Assembly (NCBI GenBank): GCA_022750195.1
Contig: JAKIWE010000001.1
Location: 124,001-188,000, forward strand
Length of the DNA: 64,000 bases
Origin: Thermoplasmata archaeon
GTDB lineage: Archaea > Thermoplasmatota > Thermoplasmata > Lutacidiplasmatales > UBA184
Direction: 5' to 3'
Shown in pieces: positions 41,618-50,269 of this stretch; position 1 is the first letter of the stretch, and each line of letters begins with the position of its first letter. Both the position numbers and the translations under genes were made by a program. The notes beneath the pieces were generated by a model, which saw only the letters and a list, made by a program, of their open reading frames with translations, had not been told where the DNA came from and searched no databases.

Positions 41618-42565
41618 TCAGAGGATCCGGATCCCTGTCTTCCCGGCCGTTTTTCCCGCACGGTTTGCGGCCACTGCCGCCGCCGCCTGTTCGAGCGGGA
41701 CCACGCTCTCCAACGGGACCGTGAGTCGTCCGTCGACCACCTCGTGGACCACCCGTTCGAGCAGGGCGGAAGTCGGCGTGAGATTGATCGGCGTGACCCG
41801 GATCCGTTCGGTCGACGGCAGCCCACTGAACGCGGCCGAGACTGGGGTCGCCGCGACGCCGCCGTCGCGCACGAGCGTGGCGTGGGACGCGAAACCGACC
41901 GCATCGCTGACCAGGTCCAGCAGCGCGTCGACGCCCTGAGGGTGAGCGGCCCGGACCTGGTCGGCGATGGGCCCCTGACTTCGATCGAAGATCTCGGTCG
42001 CGCCCCGTTCCCGTAGGTAGCCGGCCTTCGCCGGCTGGGTGACGGCGAGCACGTCCGCCCCCCGCGCAACCGCCAACGGGACCACGAACGACCCGATCCC
42101 GCCGGAGGCGCCGACAAGGAGAAGCCGCTGACCTCGCTGAAGACCGAGCGTGTCGAGAGCGAGGAGAGCGGTCATCCCGGCGGTGGGCAGCGCGGCCGCC
42201 TGAACCGGAGTCAGGGTCGAGGGGTACGTCGCGAGGCCCAGGTCGTCGGGAGCGGTCACGAAGTCGGCGTACGTCCCGATCCCGAACGGAGGGTGAGAGA
42301 ACTGTCCAAAGACCGGGTCGCCCACCCGGAACCGGGTGGCCTTCGGCCCAACGGACTCCACCACGCCCGCCCCGTCGACCCCGAGGATCAGCGGGAACGT
42401 ATGGGGGGCCAGGCCCTCGAGCATCCCGTCGGCGAGCTTCCAGTCGAACGGGTTGATGCTCGCCGCATGGAGGCGGACGAGGAGCTCTCCGTCGCCGGGC
42501 TTCGGAACCGGTACGTCCATGAGCTCCATGGGCGTCCGAAACGCCCGTACCGCGACCGCGCGCAT
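41618..42565 (-). CDS. NADP-dependent quinone oxidoreductase (MDR family)
   Basis: About 315 residues of the medium-chain dehydrogenase/reductase family. N-terminal GroES-like domain (MRAVAVRAFRTPMELMDVPVPKPGDGELLVRL...HAASINPFDWKLADG). Nucleotide-binding GASGGIGSFVVPLAVARGADVLAVT (about 150) with the quinone-reductase pattern. It lacks the structural zinc cysteines, as expected for zinc-independent quinone reductases. It probably reduces quinones or enones with NADPH. The ATG at 42565 fits the family; one at 42580 adds five residues. Confidence 0.85.
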   Translation of the reverse strand: MRAVAVRAFRTPMELMDVPVPKPGDGELLVRLHAASINPFDWKLADGMLEGLAPHTFPLILGVDGAGVVESVGPKATRFRVGDPVFGQFSHPPFGIGTYADFVTAPDDLGLATYPSTLTPVQAAALPTAGMTALLALDTLGLQRGQRLLLVGASGGIGSFVVPLAVARGADVLAVTQPAKAGYLRERGATEIFDRSQGPIADQVRAAHPQGVDALLDLVSDAVGFASHATLVRDGGVAATPVSAAFSGLPSTERIRVTPINLTPTSALLERVVHEVVDGRLTVPLESVVPLEQAAAAVAANRAGKTAGKTGIRIL

Positions 42566-42772
42566 GAGCCACCGAGCCATCCTCCGTTCTTAACCCTCGA
42601 CTCACCGGTACCTCAACCCTCCCCTCCCCGTCGTCCGGGGGGCGGGTCCCAAAGCCCTGCCCCGCAAGCCCGGAGCTCCGCGAGAGCGGCGCGGTCGGCA
42701 GCCGTCGGAGCTCCCGGCGGCCGGACGGCGCCGGGGAGACTGTCAAATACGGCCCGACCGCTACGCACCGGC

Positions 42773-43399
42773 ATGACGCGGGGGGTGGTCATGATGAGCG
42801 GAGGGATCGACTCCCCCGTCGCGCTGTACTATCTGCTGCGTCAGGGCCACGACCTGCTGACCGTGCACATGGACAACCGGCCGTTTACGGACGAGACGCC
42901 GCTTGAGAAGGTCACCGACCACCTCGAACTCCTGCGCGCCCGTTTCGGCCAGAAGCTCCCGCTCTACGTCGTCCCGCACGGCTCGACGCAGGTGACGCTC
43001 ATGCGGTCGACCGACCGCCACGTCGGTTGCGTCCTCTGCCGCCGATTCATGTGGCGCTCCGCCGCCAAGATCGCCGAGAGGGAAGGGGCCGAGTTCCTCG
43101 CGACCGGCGAGGCCCTCGGGCAGGTCGCGAGCCAGACGCTCAGCAACATGCGCTCCGCCACGGCCGCGGTCGGCCTCCCGATCGTGCGCCCGCTGATCGG
43201 CTTCGACAAGCAGGAGATCGAAGCGGTGGCGAAGTCGATCGGGACGTACGGGATCTCGACGCGCCCGGGGCTCTGTTGTCAGGCCGTGCCGGACAAGCCT
43301 GCGACGCGCAGCGCGCTCGTCCAGATCGGCGCCGAGGAAGAGCGGCTCGACGTGGAGGGGATCGTCGACGACTGCGTGCGTCGCGCCATCGTGATGTGA
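42773..43399 (+). CDS. Minimal ThiI-like PP-loop tRNA thiolase
   Basis: A 208-residue protein consisting essentially of the PP-loop ATPase domain of ThiI, the tRNA 4-thiouridine synthase. PP-loop GVVMMSGGIDSPVALYYLL at the N terminus, adenylation region, and the typical GCVLCRRFMWRSAAKIAEREGAEFLATGEALGQVASQTLSNM. A late Cys pair RPGLCCQAVP is present. The usual N-terminal NFLD and THUMP domains, which bind tRNA, are absent. A TATA-like caaata at 42744-42749 fits a leaderless start at 42773. Coupled to a 100-residue partner (43396-43698). Thiolation of tRNA or thiamin precursors is inferred from the family. Confidence 0.8.
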   Translation: MTRGVVMMSGGIDSPVALYYLLRQGHDLLTVHMDNRPFTDETPLEKVTDHLELLRARFGQKLPLYVVPHGSTQVTLMRSTDRHVGCVLCRRFMWRSAAKIAEREGAEFLATGEALGQVASQTLSNMRSATAAVGLPIVRPLIGFDKQEIEAVAKSIGTYGISTRPGLCCQAVPDKPATRSALVQIGAEEERLDVEGIVDDCVRRAIVM

Positions 43400-43698
43400 C
43401 GTACTACAGCCTGCGGCTCTGTTCTGGGCGGGGCGCCTTCGAGGCGATCCCTCGACCTCGCCTGGACGTCGACCTGGTAGAGGTCCGTCAGCGCCTCGAG
43501 GCGAAGGGCGTACCCGTCGTGGACGCCCGGGTGCTGCTGATCGCCCAGCTCGGAAAGGAGGTGACGGTCTCGCGCGACGGCCGGGTGCTGATCAAGTGCC
43601 ACGATCTCGGAGAGGCCGAGCGCCTTTTCCACGAGCTGCAGAGCACCGTCGCCCCGGCGTTGGGCTCCCCCGGCGCCGAGCCGGCCGCCCCCTCCTAG
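43396..43698 (+). CDS. Small partner protein coupled to the ThiI-like gene
   Basis: A 100-residue protein beginning at GTG 43396, which overlaps the ThiI-like stop codon (GTGATG..TGA region), so it is translationally coupled. It reads TYYSLRLCSGRGAFEAIP, then a beta-alpha domain (VDARVLLIAQLGKEVTVSRDGRVLIKCHDLGEAERLFHEL), with a low-complexity Pro/Ala tail. The domain resembles small archaeal ferredoxin-like folds but matches no family I can name. Because the neighbouring ThiI lacks its RNA-binding domains, this could supply substrate binding; that is inference. Confidence 0.6.
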   Translation: MTYYSLRLCSGRGAFEAIPRPRLDVDLVEVRQRLEAKGVPVVDARVLLIAQLGKEVTVSRDGRVLIKCHDLGEAERLFHELQSTVAPALGSPGAEPAAPS

Positions 43699-43741
43699 TA
43701 CGGTAAGTCCTCGTCCCGGGTGCCCCGGCGGACAATCGGCC

Positions 43742-44896
43742 ATGCGCGAGGTATGGGTCGTCGGCGCCGCGATGAACCGGTTCGGCAAGATGCCGGAGAC
43801 CGGTCGCGAGGCGATCACCCGGGTCTCGCTCGAGGCGCTTGATCGGGCCGGTGTGAGCCCCCAGGCGGTGAACCACACCTTCCTCTCGAACTGCTTCGGG
43901 GTCGCCGAACGACAGGCCCATCTCGGGCCGCTGCTCAATACGGGGCTCGGGATCCCCGAAGTTCCGTCCTGCACCATCGAGTCGGCGTGTTCGTCGACGA
44001 GCGCCGCGCTGCACGAGGCGTTCGTCCACGTTGCCGGAGGCTTCGCGGAGGTCGCCCTCGTCGCCGGCGTCGAGAAGCTCTCTCACCTCGACACCCTCGC
44101 CGCTACGAGCTATTTCGCCATGGGGGCGGATTATCCGTTCGAGACGCGCCACGGCGCGACGTTCCCCGGGCTCTACGCCACGCTCGCGAACGCCCATCAG
44201 GCCAAGTTCGGGACGACCGCCGAGGAGCTCGGGAGCGTTGCGGTCAAGAACCATGCGAATGCCGCTCACAATCCTCACGCTCATTTCCAAAAACCGATCA
44301 CGATGGAGACCTACCTCCACTCGCCGATGATCGCCTCCCCCCTTCGCCTCTACGACTGTTGCCCCTTCTCCGACGGCGCGGCGGCCGTCGTCGTCGCGGC
44401 TCGGGAGGCGGTGAACCGCCCGAGGGCCGAACCGCTCGTCATTCGGGCGTCCGTCCGCACCGGCTCGATCGCGGACATGCACGACCGCTCGACGCTGACG
44501 GGCCTACCGGCCACGCGGCTCGCCGGCGAAAAGGCGTTCCGCCAGGCGAAGATCACCCCCGAACAGGTCAGCTTCCTCGAACTCCACGACTGCTTCACGA
44601 TCGCCGAGCTCATGGCGCTCGAAGACCTCGGCTTCGCTCCGGCGGGCGCGGCCGGCAAATTGACCGCCGACGGGGAGACCGCCCACGACGGCCGGCTTCC
44701 GGTGAATCCCTCCGGCGGGTTGAAAGCCAAGGGCCACCCCGTGAGCGCGACCGGCGCGGGTCAAGTGGTGGAGATCTTCGAACAGTTCAATCACCAGGCA
44801 GGGGGCCGTCAGGTCCCTCGTGTGGAGTACGCCCTGGCGCACAACGTCGGCGCGACCGGTGGCTCCTGCTCGGTCCACATCTTCGGCCACCGGTAG
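43742..44896 (+). CDS. Thiolase (SCP-x/acetyl-CoA acyltransferase type)
   Basis: A 384-residue thiolase that cleaves 3-ketoacyl-CoA or condenses acetyl-CoA. The nucleophilic Cys is in IESACSSTSAALHEA (about 80); the catalytic His is in NPSGGLKAKGHPVSATGAGQ; the C-terminal GATGGSCSVHIFG holds the second Cys region. The SCP2-like branch lacks the loop of classical thiolases and typically forms a complex with a DUF35 protein, which is the next gene. Both mevalonate and beta-oxidation roles occur for this family; the neighbours here favour acyl-CoA degradation. Confidence 0.9.
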   Translation: MREVWVVGAAMNRFGKMPETGREAITRVSLEALDRAGVSPQAVNHTFLSNCFGVAERQAHLGPLLNTGLGIPEVPSCTIESACSSTSAALHEAFVHVAGGFAEVALVAGVEKLSHLDTLAATSYFAMGADYPFETRHGATFPGLYATLANAHQAKFGTTAEELGSVAVKNHANAAHNPHAHFQKPITMETYLHSPMIASPLRLYDCCPFSDGAAAVVVAAREAVNRPRAEPLVIRASVRTGSIADMHDRSTLTGLPATRLAGEKAFRQAKITPEQVSFLELHDCFTIAELMALEDLGFAPAGAAGKLTADGETAHDGRLPVNPSGGLKAKGHPVSATGAGQVVEIFEQFNHQAGGRQVPRVEYALAHNVGATGGSCSVHIFGHR

Positions 44897-44903
44897 TCGT
44901 ACG

Positions 44904-45317
44904 ATGACCGGCGAATCCTCCCCCCTCCACAGCATCGAGGCGTACCGGCGAGGGTACGAGGAGGAGCACCGATTGCGCGGCTTTCGGTGCAGCTGCGGAT
45001 TCCTCACAGCGACCTGGGGGCTTCGGTGTCCCACCTGCGGGGGGATCGAGTTCACCGAGGTGGAGCTGGCGACGACCGGTCGCTTGGCGGCGTTCACGGT
45101 CCAGACGGTCCCGAGCGACGAGTTCCTGAATGACGCACCGTACGCCTACGTCCTCGTCGACCTGGACGGCGGCGGCCGGGTGGCCGGGTGGATGCCCGGC
45201 ATCCGAGCGGAGACCGACCTCGTCCTCGGTCAGCGGGTCCGGTACGCGCCCGGTTATAGGCCCGGAGTGCAGTTCGCTGTAGAGCCGACCGAGGCGGCCG
45301 CTCCACCGACCCCGTGA
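44904..45317 (+). CDS. DUF35 OB-fold, zinc-ribbon acyl-CoA-associated protein
   Basis: A 137-residue partner of SCP2-type thiolases. A rubredoxin-like zinc ribbon (RCSCGFLTATWGLRCPTCGG, about 28-47) is followed by an OB fold (GRLAAFTVQTVPS..APYAYVLVDLDGGGRVAGWM). In Archaea such proteins bridge thiolase and HMG-CoA synthase and hold CoA intermediates. Here HMG-CoA synthase is absent from the cluster, and an acyl-CoA ligase gene follows with a GTGA overlap (45314-45317). A seven-base gap from the thiolase gene indicates an operon. Confidence 0.9.
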   Translation: MTGESSPLHSIEAYRRGYEEEHRLRGFRCSCGFLTATWGLRCPTCGGIEFTEVELATTGRLAAFTVQTVPSDEFLNDAPYAYVLVDLDGGGRVAGWMPGIRAETDLVLGQRVRYAPGYRPGVQFAVEPTEAAAPPTP

Positions 45318-47044
45318 GCCCGCCACTCCCGCCCCTCCTCACCGACGCCGACCGGCCGTGGCTGCGCCGCTACCCTTCGAATGTCCCCCCTCACCTCGAG
45401 ATTCCGCCGGTGCGACTTCCGGAACTCATCGGAAAGGCCGTCGAGAAGTGGTCCGCCCGCACGGCGTTCATCTTCTACGGCTCGAGATTGACCTATGCCC
45501 AGTTTTGGGACCAGACCGGTCGCTTTGCGGCCGCGCTCTCCAAGGACGGAGTGAGGGCTGGCGACCGGGTCGCCCTCTTCTTGCCGAACTGCCCTGCGTA
45601 CCCGATCGCGTTCTTCGGAGCGCTGAGGCTCGGCGCCGTGGTCGTCCAAGTAAGCCCTCTCTACCACGGACAGGACCTGACCCGGTTGCTCTCCGACGCG
45701 CACCCGAAGGGGATCGTGACGCTGGAGATCCTCGACCCCCAGCTCGCCGACCTCGACGCCTCCGCCCGCCCGCCGTTGCGGTACGTAGCTCGTCTGCGGG
45801 GATTCTACCCGGTTTGGACTCGGCCGCTGGTCAACCTCGTCCTCCGGCGCAGAGGCCTTCCCACGACCTTCCCCACGGGCCCCGGGGTCCGCCCTTGGCA
45901 GCAGCTGCTGCGGAACGACGGGATGTTCCCGGCCCCGCCCGCGGGCCAACCCGCCACCGAGGTGGCCGTGTTCCAGTACACCGGGGGGACGACCGGCCGA
46001 CCCAAGGCCGCGATGCTGAGCCACCGGAATCTGGTAGCGAACGCCGTGCAGTGCGGGAGCTGGTTTCCGTCCGGCCGGCCGGGCGCCGAGGTCGTGCTGG
46101 CTTCGTTGCCGTTCTTCCACATCTACGGCCTGACCGTCGCGCTCAACTATCCCCTCTCGCAAGGCGCCACGATCGTCCTCCAGCTACGCCCCGAGGTGCC
46201 GGAGATGCTGAAGTTGATCGACAAGTACCGACCCACGGAGCTCCCGGGCGTGCCGGCGCTGTATCAGGGGATCAACTCGAATCCGAAAACCCCCCGCTAC
46301 CACCTCGGCTCGATTCGCCTCTGCCTCAGTGGCTCGGCACCGCTACCCCTCGAGGTCGCTCAGAAGTTCGAATCGATCACCGGCGGCAAGCTGCTCGAGG
46401 GGTACGGACTGACCGAGGCGTCGCCGGTGACGCACGCGAACCCGGTCGAAGGGGAGCGCCGGGCAGGTTCGATCGGGCTACCGCTCCCCGAGACCGACCA
46501 GCGGGTCGTCGACGTGGAGACCGGCATACGGACGCTCCCGGCCGGCGAGCTGGGAGAACTGGCGGTCCGCGGTCCGCAGGTGATGCTCGGCTACTATCGG
46601 CAACCGGACGAGACCAGCGCGGTCCTACGGGGCGACTGGCTGCTCACCGGCGACCTGGGGACGATCGACGCGGACGGCTACGTCTTCATCGTGGACCGGA
46701 AGAAGGACATGATCGATGTGGGCGGCCTGAAGGTCTATCCGCGCGAGGTGGAAGAGGTGCTCTACCAACATCCGGGGCTGCTCGAGGCGGCCGTCGTGGG
46801 CCAGCCGGACCCCCGGCTCGGCGAAGTGGTGGTAGCGTACGTGGTGCGCAAGCCCGGCAGCGCCGTGACCGCCCAGGAGCTGATCGACTTCGTCCGGGAT
46901 CGCATCGCTCACTACAAGGCCCCACGGACCGTCGAATTCCGCGACAAGCTCCCTCGCAGTTCGGTGCAAAAGGTGCTGCGCCGCGAGCTGCGCGCCGAAG
47001 CCGCTGCCGCGGTGCTCGCCCCGCCGGCTACAGGCCCCGCGTGA
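45314..47044 (+). CDS. Long-chain fatty acyl-CoA ligase
   Basis: A 576-residue ANL-superfamily ligase activating a fatty or related acid with ATP and CoA. Motifs: YTGGTTGRPKAAMLSHRN (phosphate-binding, about 216), LLEGYGLTEASPV, YRQPDETSAVLRGDWLLTGDLGTIDADGYVFIVDRKKDMI, and the C-terminal catalytic Lys in RSSVQKVLRREL. Start GTG 45314 overlaps the DUF35 stop. The C terminus converges with, and overlaps by 17 bases, the end of the acyl-CoA dehydrogenase gene on the other strand. Chain-length preference is not readable. Confidence 0.92.
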   Translation: MSPPLPPLLTDADRPWLRRYPSNVPPHLEIPPVRLPELIGKAVEKWSARTAFIFYGSRLTYAQFWDQTGRFAAALSKDGVRAGDRVALFLPNCPAYPIAFFGALRLGAVVVQVSPLYHGQDLTRLLSDAHPKGIVTLEILDPQLADLDASARPPLRYVARLRGFYPVWTRPLVNLVLRRRGLPTTFPTGPGVRPWQQLLRNDGMFPAPPAGQPATEVAVFQYTGGTTGRPKAAMLSHRNLVANAVQCGSWFPSGRPGAEVVLASLPFFHIYGLTVALNYPLSQGATIVLQLRPEVPEMLKLIDKYRPTELPGVPALYQGINSNPKTPRYHLGSIRLCLSGSAPLPLEVAQKFESITGGKLLEGYGLTEASPVTHANPVEGERRAGSIGLPLPETDQRVVDVETGIRTLPAGELGELAVRGPQVMLGYYRQPDETSAVLRGDWLLTGDLGTIDADGYVFIVDRKKDMIDVGGLKVYPREVEEVLYQHPGLLEAAVVGQPDPRLGEVVVAYVVRKPGSAVTAQELIDFVRDRIAHYKAPRTVEFRDKLPRSSVQKVLRRELRAEAAAAVLAPPATGPA

Positions 47045-48221
47045 GCAGGTCGCGGGCGATCACGAGGCGTTGGATCTCGTTCGTCCCCTCGAAGATCTCC
47101 AAGATCCGGGTATCGCGGTACGCCCGTTCGATCGCCGTCCCCCGGATGTAGCCGAGCCCGCCGTGGATCTGGAGGGACTGGTCGATCACCTCCTTGGCCC
47201 ACTCCGACGCGAGGCACTTCACGACCGCGGATTCCCGGGTCTTCTGCTGTCGCTCCTGTCGTCCCCATTGGGCCGGCTCCGACCCCATGCGGTCTTGGTG
47301 TGCGGCCGCATGGTAGACGAGGTAGCGCAGCGCATCGATGCGCATGACCATGTCCGCGAGCTTGAACTGGATCGCCTCGAACTCGCTGATCGGTAGGCCG
47401 AACTGGGTCCGGTTCTGGGAGAACTCGGTGGCCGACCGGCACGCGGCCTGCATCCCCCCGAGCGCGGCAGCCCCGAGCGAGACCCGTCCGACGTCCAGGG
47501 CGGTCATGGCGACGTGGAAGCCTTTGCCGACCTGGCCGAGCACGTGCTCCGGGCCGAGCGCCACGCGGTCGAGCAGGAGCTCGGCCGTCGAGGTACCGTG
47601 GAGCCCCATCTTCTTCTCGCACCGTCCGACGCGGAAGCCCGGGGTCCCCTTGTCGATCAGGAACGCGGTGACGCCCCCGTTGGGCCCGAGCTTGACATCG
47701 TTGGCGGCCATCACCAGGACGGTGTCGGCCTCCCGCCCGTTGGTCACGTAGATCTTCGTGCCGGTGAGCGTCCATCCGTCCCCCGACTTTTCGGCCAGGG
47801 TATGGACCGCGCCGGAGTCGCTCCCCGATCCGGGTTCGGTCAGGCTGAAGGCGAGCAGCTTTTCGCCGCGGGCCGCCGGCGTGAGCCATCGCTGCTTCTG
47901 TTCCTCCGTGCCGTAGCTGAGCAGCGGCGACGTCCCGAGCGAGGAGTGGGCGCCCACGATCGCCGCGTGGGAGGCGTCGACCCGTCCTATCTCCTCGAGG
48001 AGGAGGCAGTAGCCGACCTTGCCGAGGCCCAACCCCCCGTACGCCTCGGGAACGGGGACACCGAAGTATCCCTCCGCCTGCATCTTCTTCACCGAGGCCG
48101 CCGGAAACTCCTCGCTCTCGTCCATCGCCGCGACGTTCGGTGCGACCTCCCTCTCCAGGAAGGCCCGAACCGCCGAGCGGAACGCCTCCTGCTCCGGGGT
48201 GAACGAAAAATCGAACGGCAC
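47028..48221 (-). CDS. Acyl-CoA dehydrogenase
   Basis: A 397-residue FAD enzyme making trans-2-enoyl-CoA and passing electrons to ETF. Family motifs: LAFSLTEPGSGSDSGAVHT (FAD/substrate), GGLGYIRGTAIERAYRDTRILEIFEGTNEIQRLVIARDLL with the catalytic Glu in FEGTNE, and QFGLPISEFEAIQFKLADM. Start GTG 48221 lies just after the enoyl-CoA hydratase stop (48224), so the two form an operon in the order hydratase, dehydrogenase. A second acyl-CoA dehydrogenase is at 59949-61097 with ETF. An insert HQDRMGSEPAQWGRQERQQK lengthens the usual helix linker. Confidence 0.92.
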   Translation of the reverse strand: MPFDFSFTPEQEAFRSAVRAFLEREVAPNVAAMDESEEFPAASVKKMQAEGYFGVPVPEAYGGLGLGKVGYCLLLEEIGRVDASHAAIVGAHSSLGTSPLLSYGTEEQKQRWLTPAARGEKLLAFSLTEPGSGSDSGAVHTLAEKSGDGWTLTGTKIYVTNGREADTVLVMAANDVKLGPNGGVTAFLIDKGTPGFRVGRCEKKMGLHGTSTAELLLDRVALGPEHVLGQVGKGFHVAMTALDVGRVSLGAAALGGMQAACRSATEFSQNRTQFGLPISEFEAIQFKLADMVMRIDALRYLVYHAAAHQDRMGSEPAQWGRQERQQKTRESAVVKCLASEWAKEVIDQSLQIHGGLGYIRGTAIERAYRDTRILEIFEGTNEIQRLVIARDLLTRGL

Positions 48222-48223
48222 GG

Positions 48224-49009
48224 CTACAGCCCGCGGAACTTCGGTGGCCGTCGTTCGAGGAACGCCTGGAGACCCTCGCCGAGATCCTCGCTCCGGAGGA
48301 CCTCGCGCTCGAACTGCTCCGCCTCCAGTTGAAGGCCGGCAGCGAGGTCGAGGTCGGCCCCTCCGACCAGAGCCCGCTTGGCCCCGGCCACGGCCCTCGG
48401 CGCCCGCTGGGCGATCGTATGGGCGAGGTCCCGGGCGGCCCGAAGCTCCTGCCCCGAAGGGACCGTCCGATTGACCAGGCCGATCCGCGCCGCCTCCGTG
48501 GCCGGGATCATCGAACCCGTGAAGATGAGCTCCTTCGCCTTCGCAGGGCCGACGAGGCGGAGGAGGCGCTGACTCCCCCCGTACGCCGGCATCAGACCGT
48601 AGTTGACCTCCGGAGCCCCCAGCTTCGCCGACTCCCCGGCGACCCGCAGGTCGCAAGCGAGGGCCAGTTCAAGCCCCCCGCCGACCGCAAGACCGTTGAT
48701 CGCCGCGATGACCGGCGGCCGCAAGGCCTCCAGCGAGGAGAACAGCGCCTGGCCCCGTGCGATCACCTGGGGCGCGCGGTCGAGGCCGAGGGTCGCGAGC
48801 TCCTTGAGGTCCGCGCCCGCGCTGAAGATCTGTCCGTCGCCGGTGATCACGATGGCCCGGGCCGTGGGTCCCACCTCCAGAAGACGTCGCTCGAGCGCAT
48901 CGAGCAACGGGAGGCTGAGCGCGTTGACGGGGGGATGTCGGAGGACGAGGAGCTCGACGTGGTCCTCCTCGCTCTTCCGCCCGACGAGCTCGGTGTCGGT
49001 CGTACGCAG
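48224..49009 (-). CDS. Enoyl-CoA hydratase/isomerase with no canonical start codon
   Basis: Crotonase-fold enzyme hydrating enoyl-CoA. Family motifs: HPPVNALSLPLLDALE at the N terminus, SAGADLKEL (oxyanion hole), ALRPPVIAAINGLAVGGGLELALACDLR, catalytic Glu in LGAPEVNYGLMPAYGGSQRLLRLVG, and the C-terminal ERRPPKF. The first usual start in frame is TTG at 48907, which would delete the conserved first strand. Coding sequence clearly continues to about 49009, where a CTG occurs; an ATT is nearby at about 49035. Its TATA-like element near 49053 is shared with the divergent MFS gene. Start given as CTG is tentative. Confidence 0.8.
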   Translation of the reverse strand: MRTTDTELVGRKSEEDHVELLVLRHPPVNALSLPLLDALERRLLEVGPTARAIVITGDGQIFSAGADLKELATLGLDRAPQVIARGQALFSSLEALRPPVIAAINGLAVGGGLELALACDLRVAGESAKLGAPEVNYGLMPAYGGSQRLLRLVGPAKAKELIFTGSMIPATEAARIGLVNRTVPSGQELRAARDLAHTIAQRAPRAVAGAKRALVGGADLDLAAGLQLEAEQFEREVLRSEDLGEGLQAFLERRPPKFRGL

Positions 49010-49048
49010 ACCCGAGCGGGAAGGTCGGCGGGGGGTAATGAGCGGCCC

Positions 49049-49058
49049 GCCTATGTAC
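49049..49058. promoter_or_regulatory. Shared TATA-like element between divergent genes
   Basis: gcctatgtac (49049-49058) reads as a TATA-like box in both directions. On the plus strand it is 24 bases before the GTG at 49078 (leaderless MFS transcript). On the minus strand it is the only candidate for the enoyl-CoA hydratase promoter. Confidence 0.45.
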
Positions 49059-49077
49059 GGCTCCTCGCTCTCCCGGC

Positions 49078-50244
49078 GTGGCCCGGGGGGAACTGGTTTA
49101 CCTCTCGCTGTACACCCTCCTCGCCAGCAACCGCTCCGGGTTGTTCCTCGTCTACTTCCCGATCTACCTGATCGTCCAGGATCACGCGAGCGTCCCGGTC
49201 GCGCTGGCGATCGTCGCCGCGGCGTACGTGGCCGCGAGCTTGGTAGGTCCGATCGCCGGGCGTTGGTCCGACCGGATCGGGCGCCGCAAGCCGTTCCTCG
49301 TCGGCGCGGAACTCGCCGCGTTCCCGCTGTTCCTTGTCATCCCGTTCACCTCCTCGTTCGTTGCCGCTGGCCTCGCCTTCACCGGGGCCCAAGTCGCCCT
49401 CGCGATGGGGTCGCCCGCGCTCAACGCGTACGTCGCGGACGTTAGCGCGGAGGGGGAGCGCGGGCGCGGCTTCGGGCTCCTGAACGCCGCGTCGTACGTC
49501 GGGGGGATCGCGGGGTTCCTGGTCACGGGCGCCCTGATCGCGATTGTTGGCTACAACGCGATGTTCGGCTTCGTACTCGCGGTGATGGTCGGCACCATCA
49601 CCGTGGCGGTCGTGCTGGTCCCCGACCTCCCCCTGCCCCCGTCGCCGCAGCGCCAACCGTTTCGCGCGTACCGGGCGCTGCTGGTGTTCGCGATCGCCGT
49701 CTCGATCCGGGCTTTCGGCAGCGGCGCCGTAGGCTCGTACTACGGCACCTATGCCTCGGGCTTGGGGGCGAGTTCCCTCGACATCGCCGTGATCGCGATC
49801 GCCGGACTCGGGGCTGGGGCGCTCACGGCGCTACCCAGCGGCCGGTACGTCGACCGGGCAGGCCCCATTCGTGGCATCGCGTACGGCACCGCCTTCACCA
49901 TCGTCTCCATCGTCCTCTTCCTCCTCGCGAGCCGTTGGGAGATTCTCATCCCCGGCCAGGCGCTACGGACGGTCGGGTTCGCGCTCCTGAATCCCGGGCT
50001 CCTGGTGTACGTGACCCGGCTCGCCCCCGCGGGGCACCGTGCGGAGTACCTCGGCGTCTTCTCGCTGATCAACTCGACGTCGTGGAGTGCCGGCCCGCTG
50101 ATGGGAGGGCTTGCGTTCAGCGCGGCGGGGCCCGCGGGCCTCTTCGGTTTCGCGCTCGGGACCTCGGCGATCTCGATCGTAGCCGTCGAGGGGATCTACG
50201 GGCGGGCCGGCCCTCGTGCCCCCCGACTGTCCCCGATTCGCTGA
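49078..50244 (+). CDS. MFS transporter
   Basis: A 388-residue major facilitator permease with about 12 membrane helices. Motif A GRWSDRIGRRKPFLVG in loop 2-3 and the second-half counterpart GRYVDRAGPIRGIAYG are visible. Helix 1 reads LVYLSLYTLLASNRSGLFLVYFPIY. It starts with GTG 24 bases after a TATA-like element. Substrate unknown; set between acyl-CoA enzymes and agmatinase, neither of which identifies it. Confidence 0.85.
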   Translation: MARGELVYLSLYTLLASNRSGLFLVYFPIYLIVQDHASVPVALAIVAAAYVAASLVGPIAGRWSDRIGRRKPFLVGAELAAFPLFLVIPFTSSFVAAGLAFTGAQVALAMGSPALNAYVADVSAEGERGRGFGLLNAASYVGGIAGFLVTGALIAIVGYNAMFGFVLAVMVGTITVAVVLVPDLPLPPSPQRQPFRAYRALLVFAIAVSIRAFGSGAVGSYYGTYASGLGASSLDIAVIAIAGLGAGALTALPSGRYVDRAGPIRGIAYGTAFTIVSIVLFLLASRWEILIPGQALRTVGFALLNPGLLVYVTRLAPAGHRAEYLGVFSLINSTSWSAGPLMGGLAFSAAGPAGLFGFALGTSAISIVAVEGIYGRAGPRAPRLSPIR

Positions 50245-50250
50245 AATATC
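50243..50250 (+). promoter_or_regulatory. TATA box of the agmatinase gene
   Basis: gaaatatc, overlapping the stop codon of the MFS gene, 23 bases before the GTG at 50270. It decides that start: the transcript would be leaderless. Confidence 0.6.
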
Positions 50251-50269
50251 CGACCAAGGTCCGAACGGC

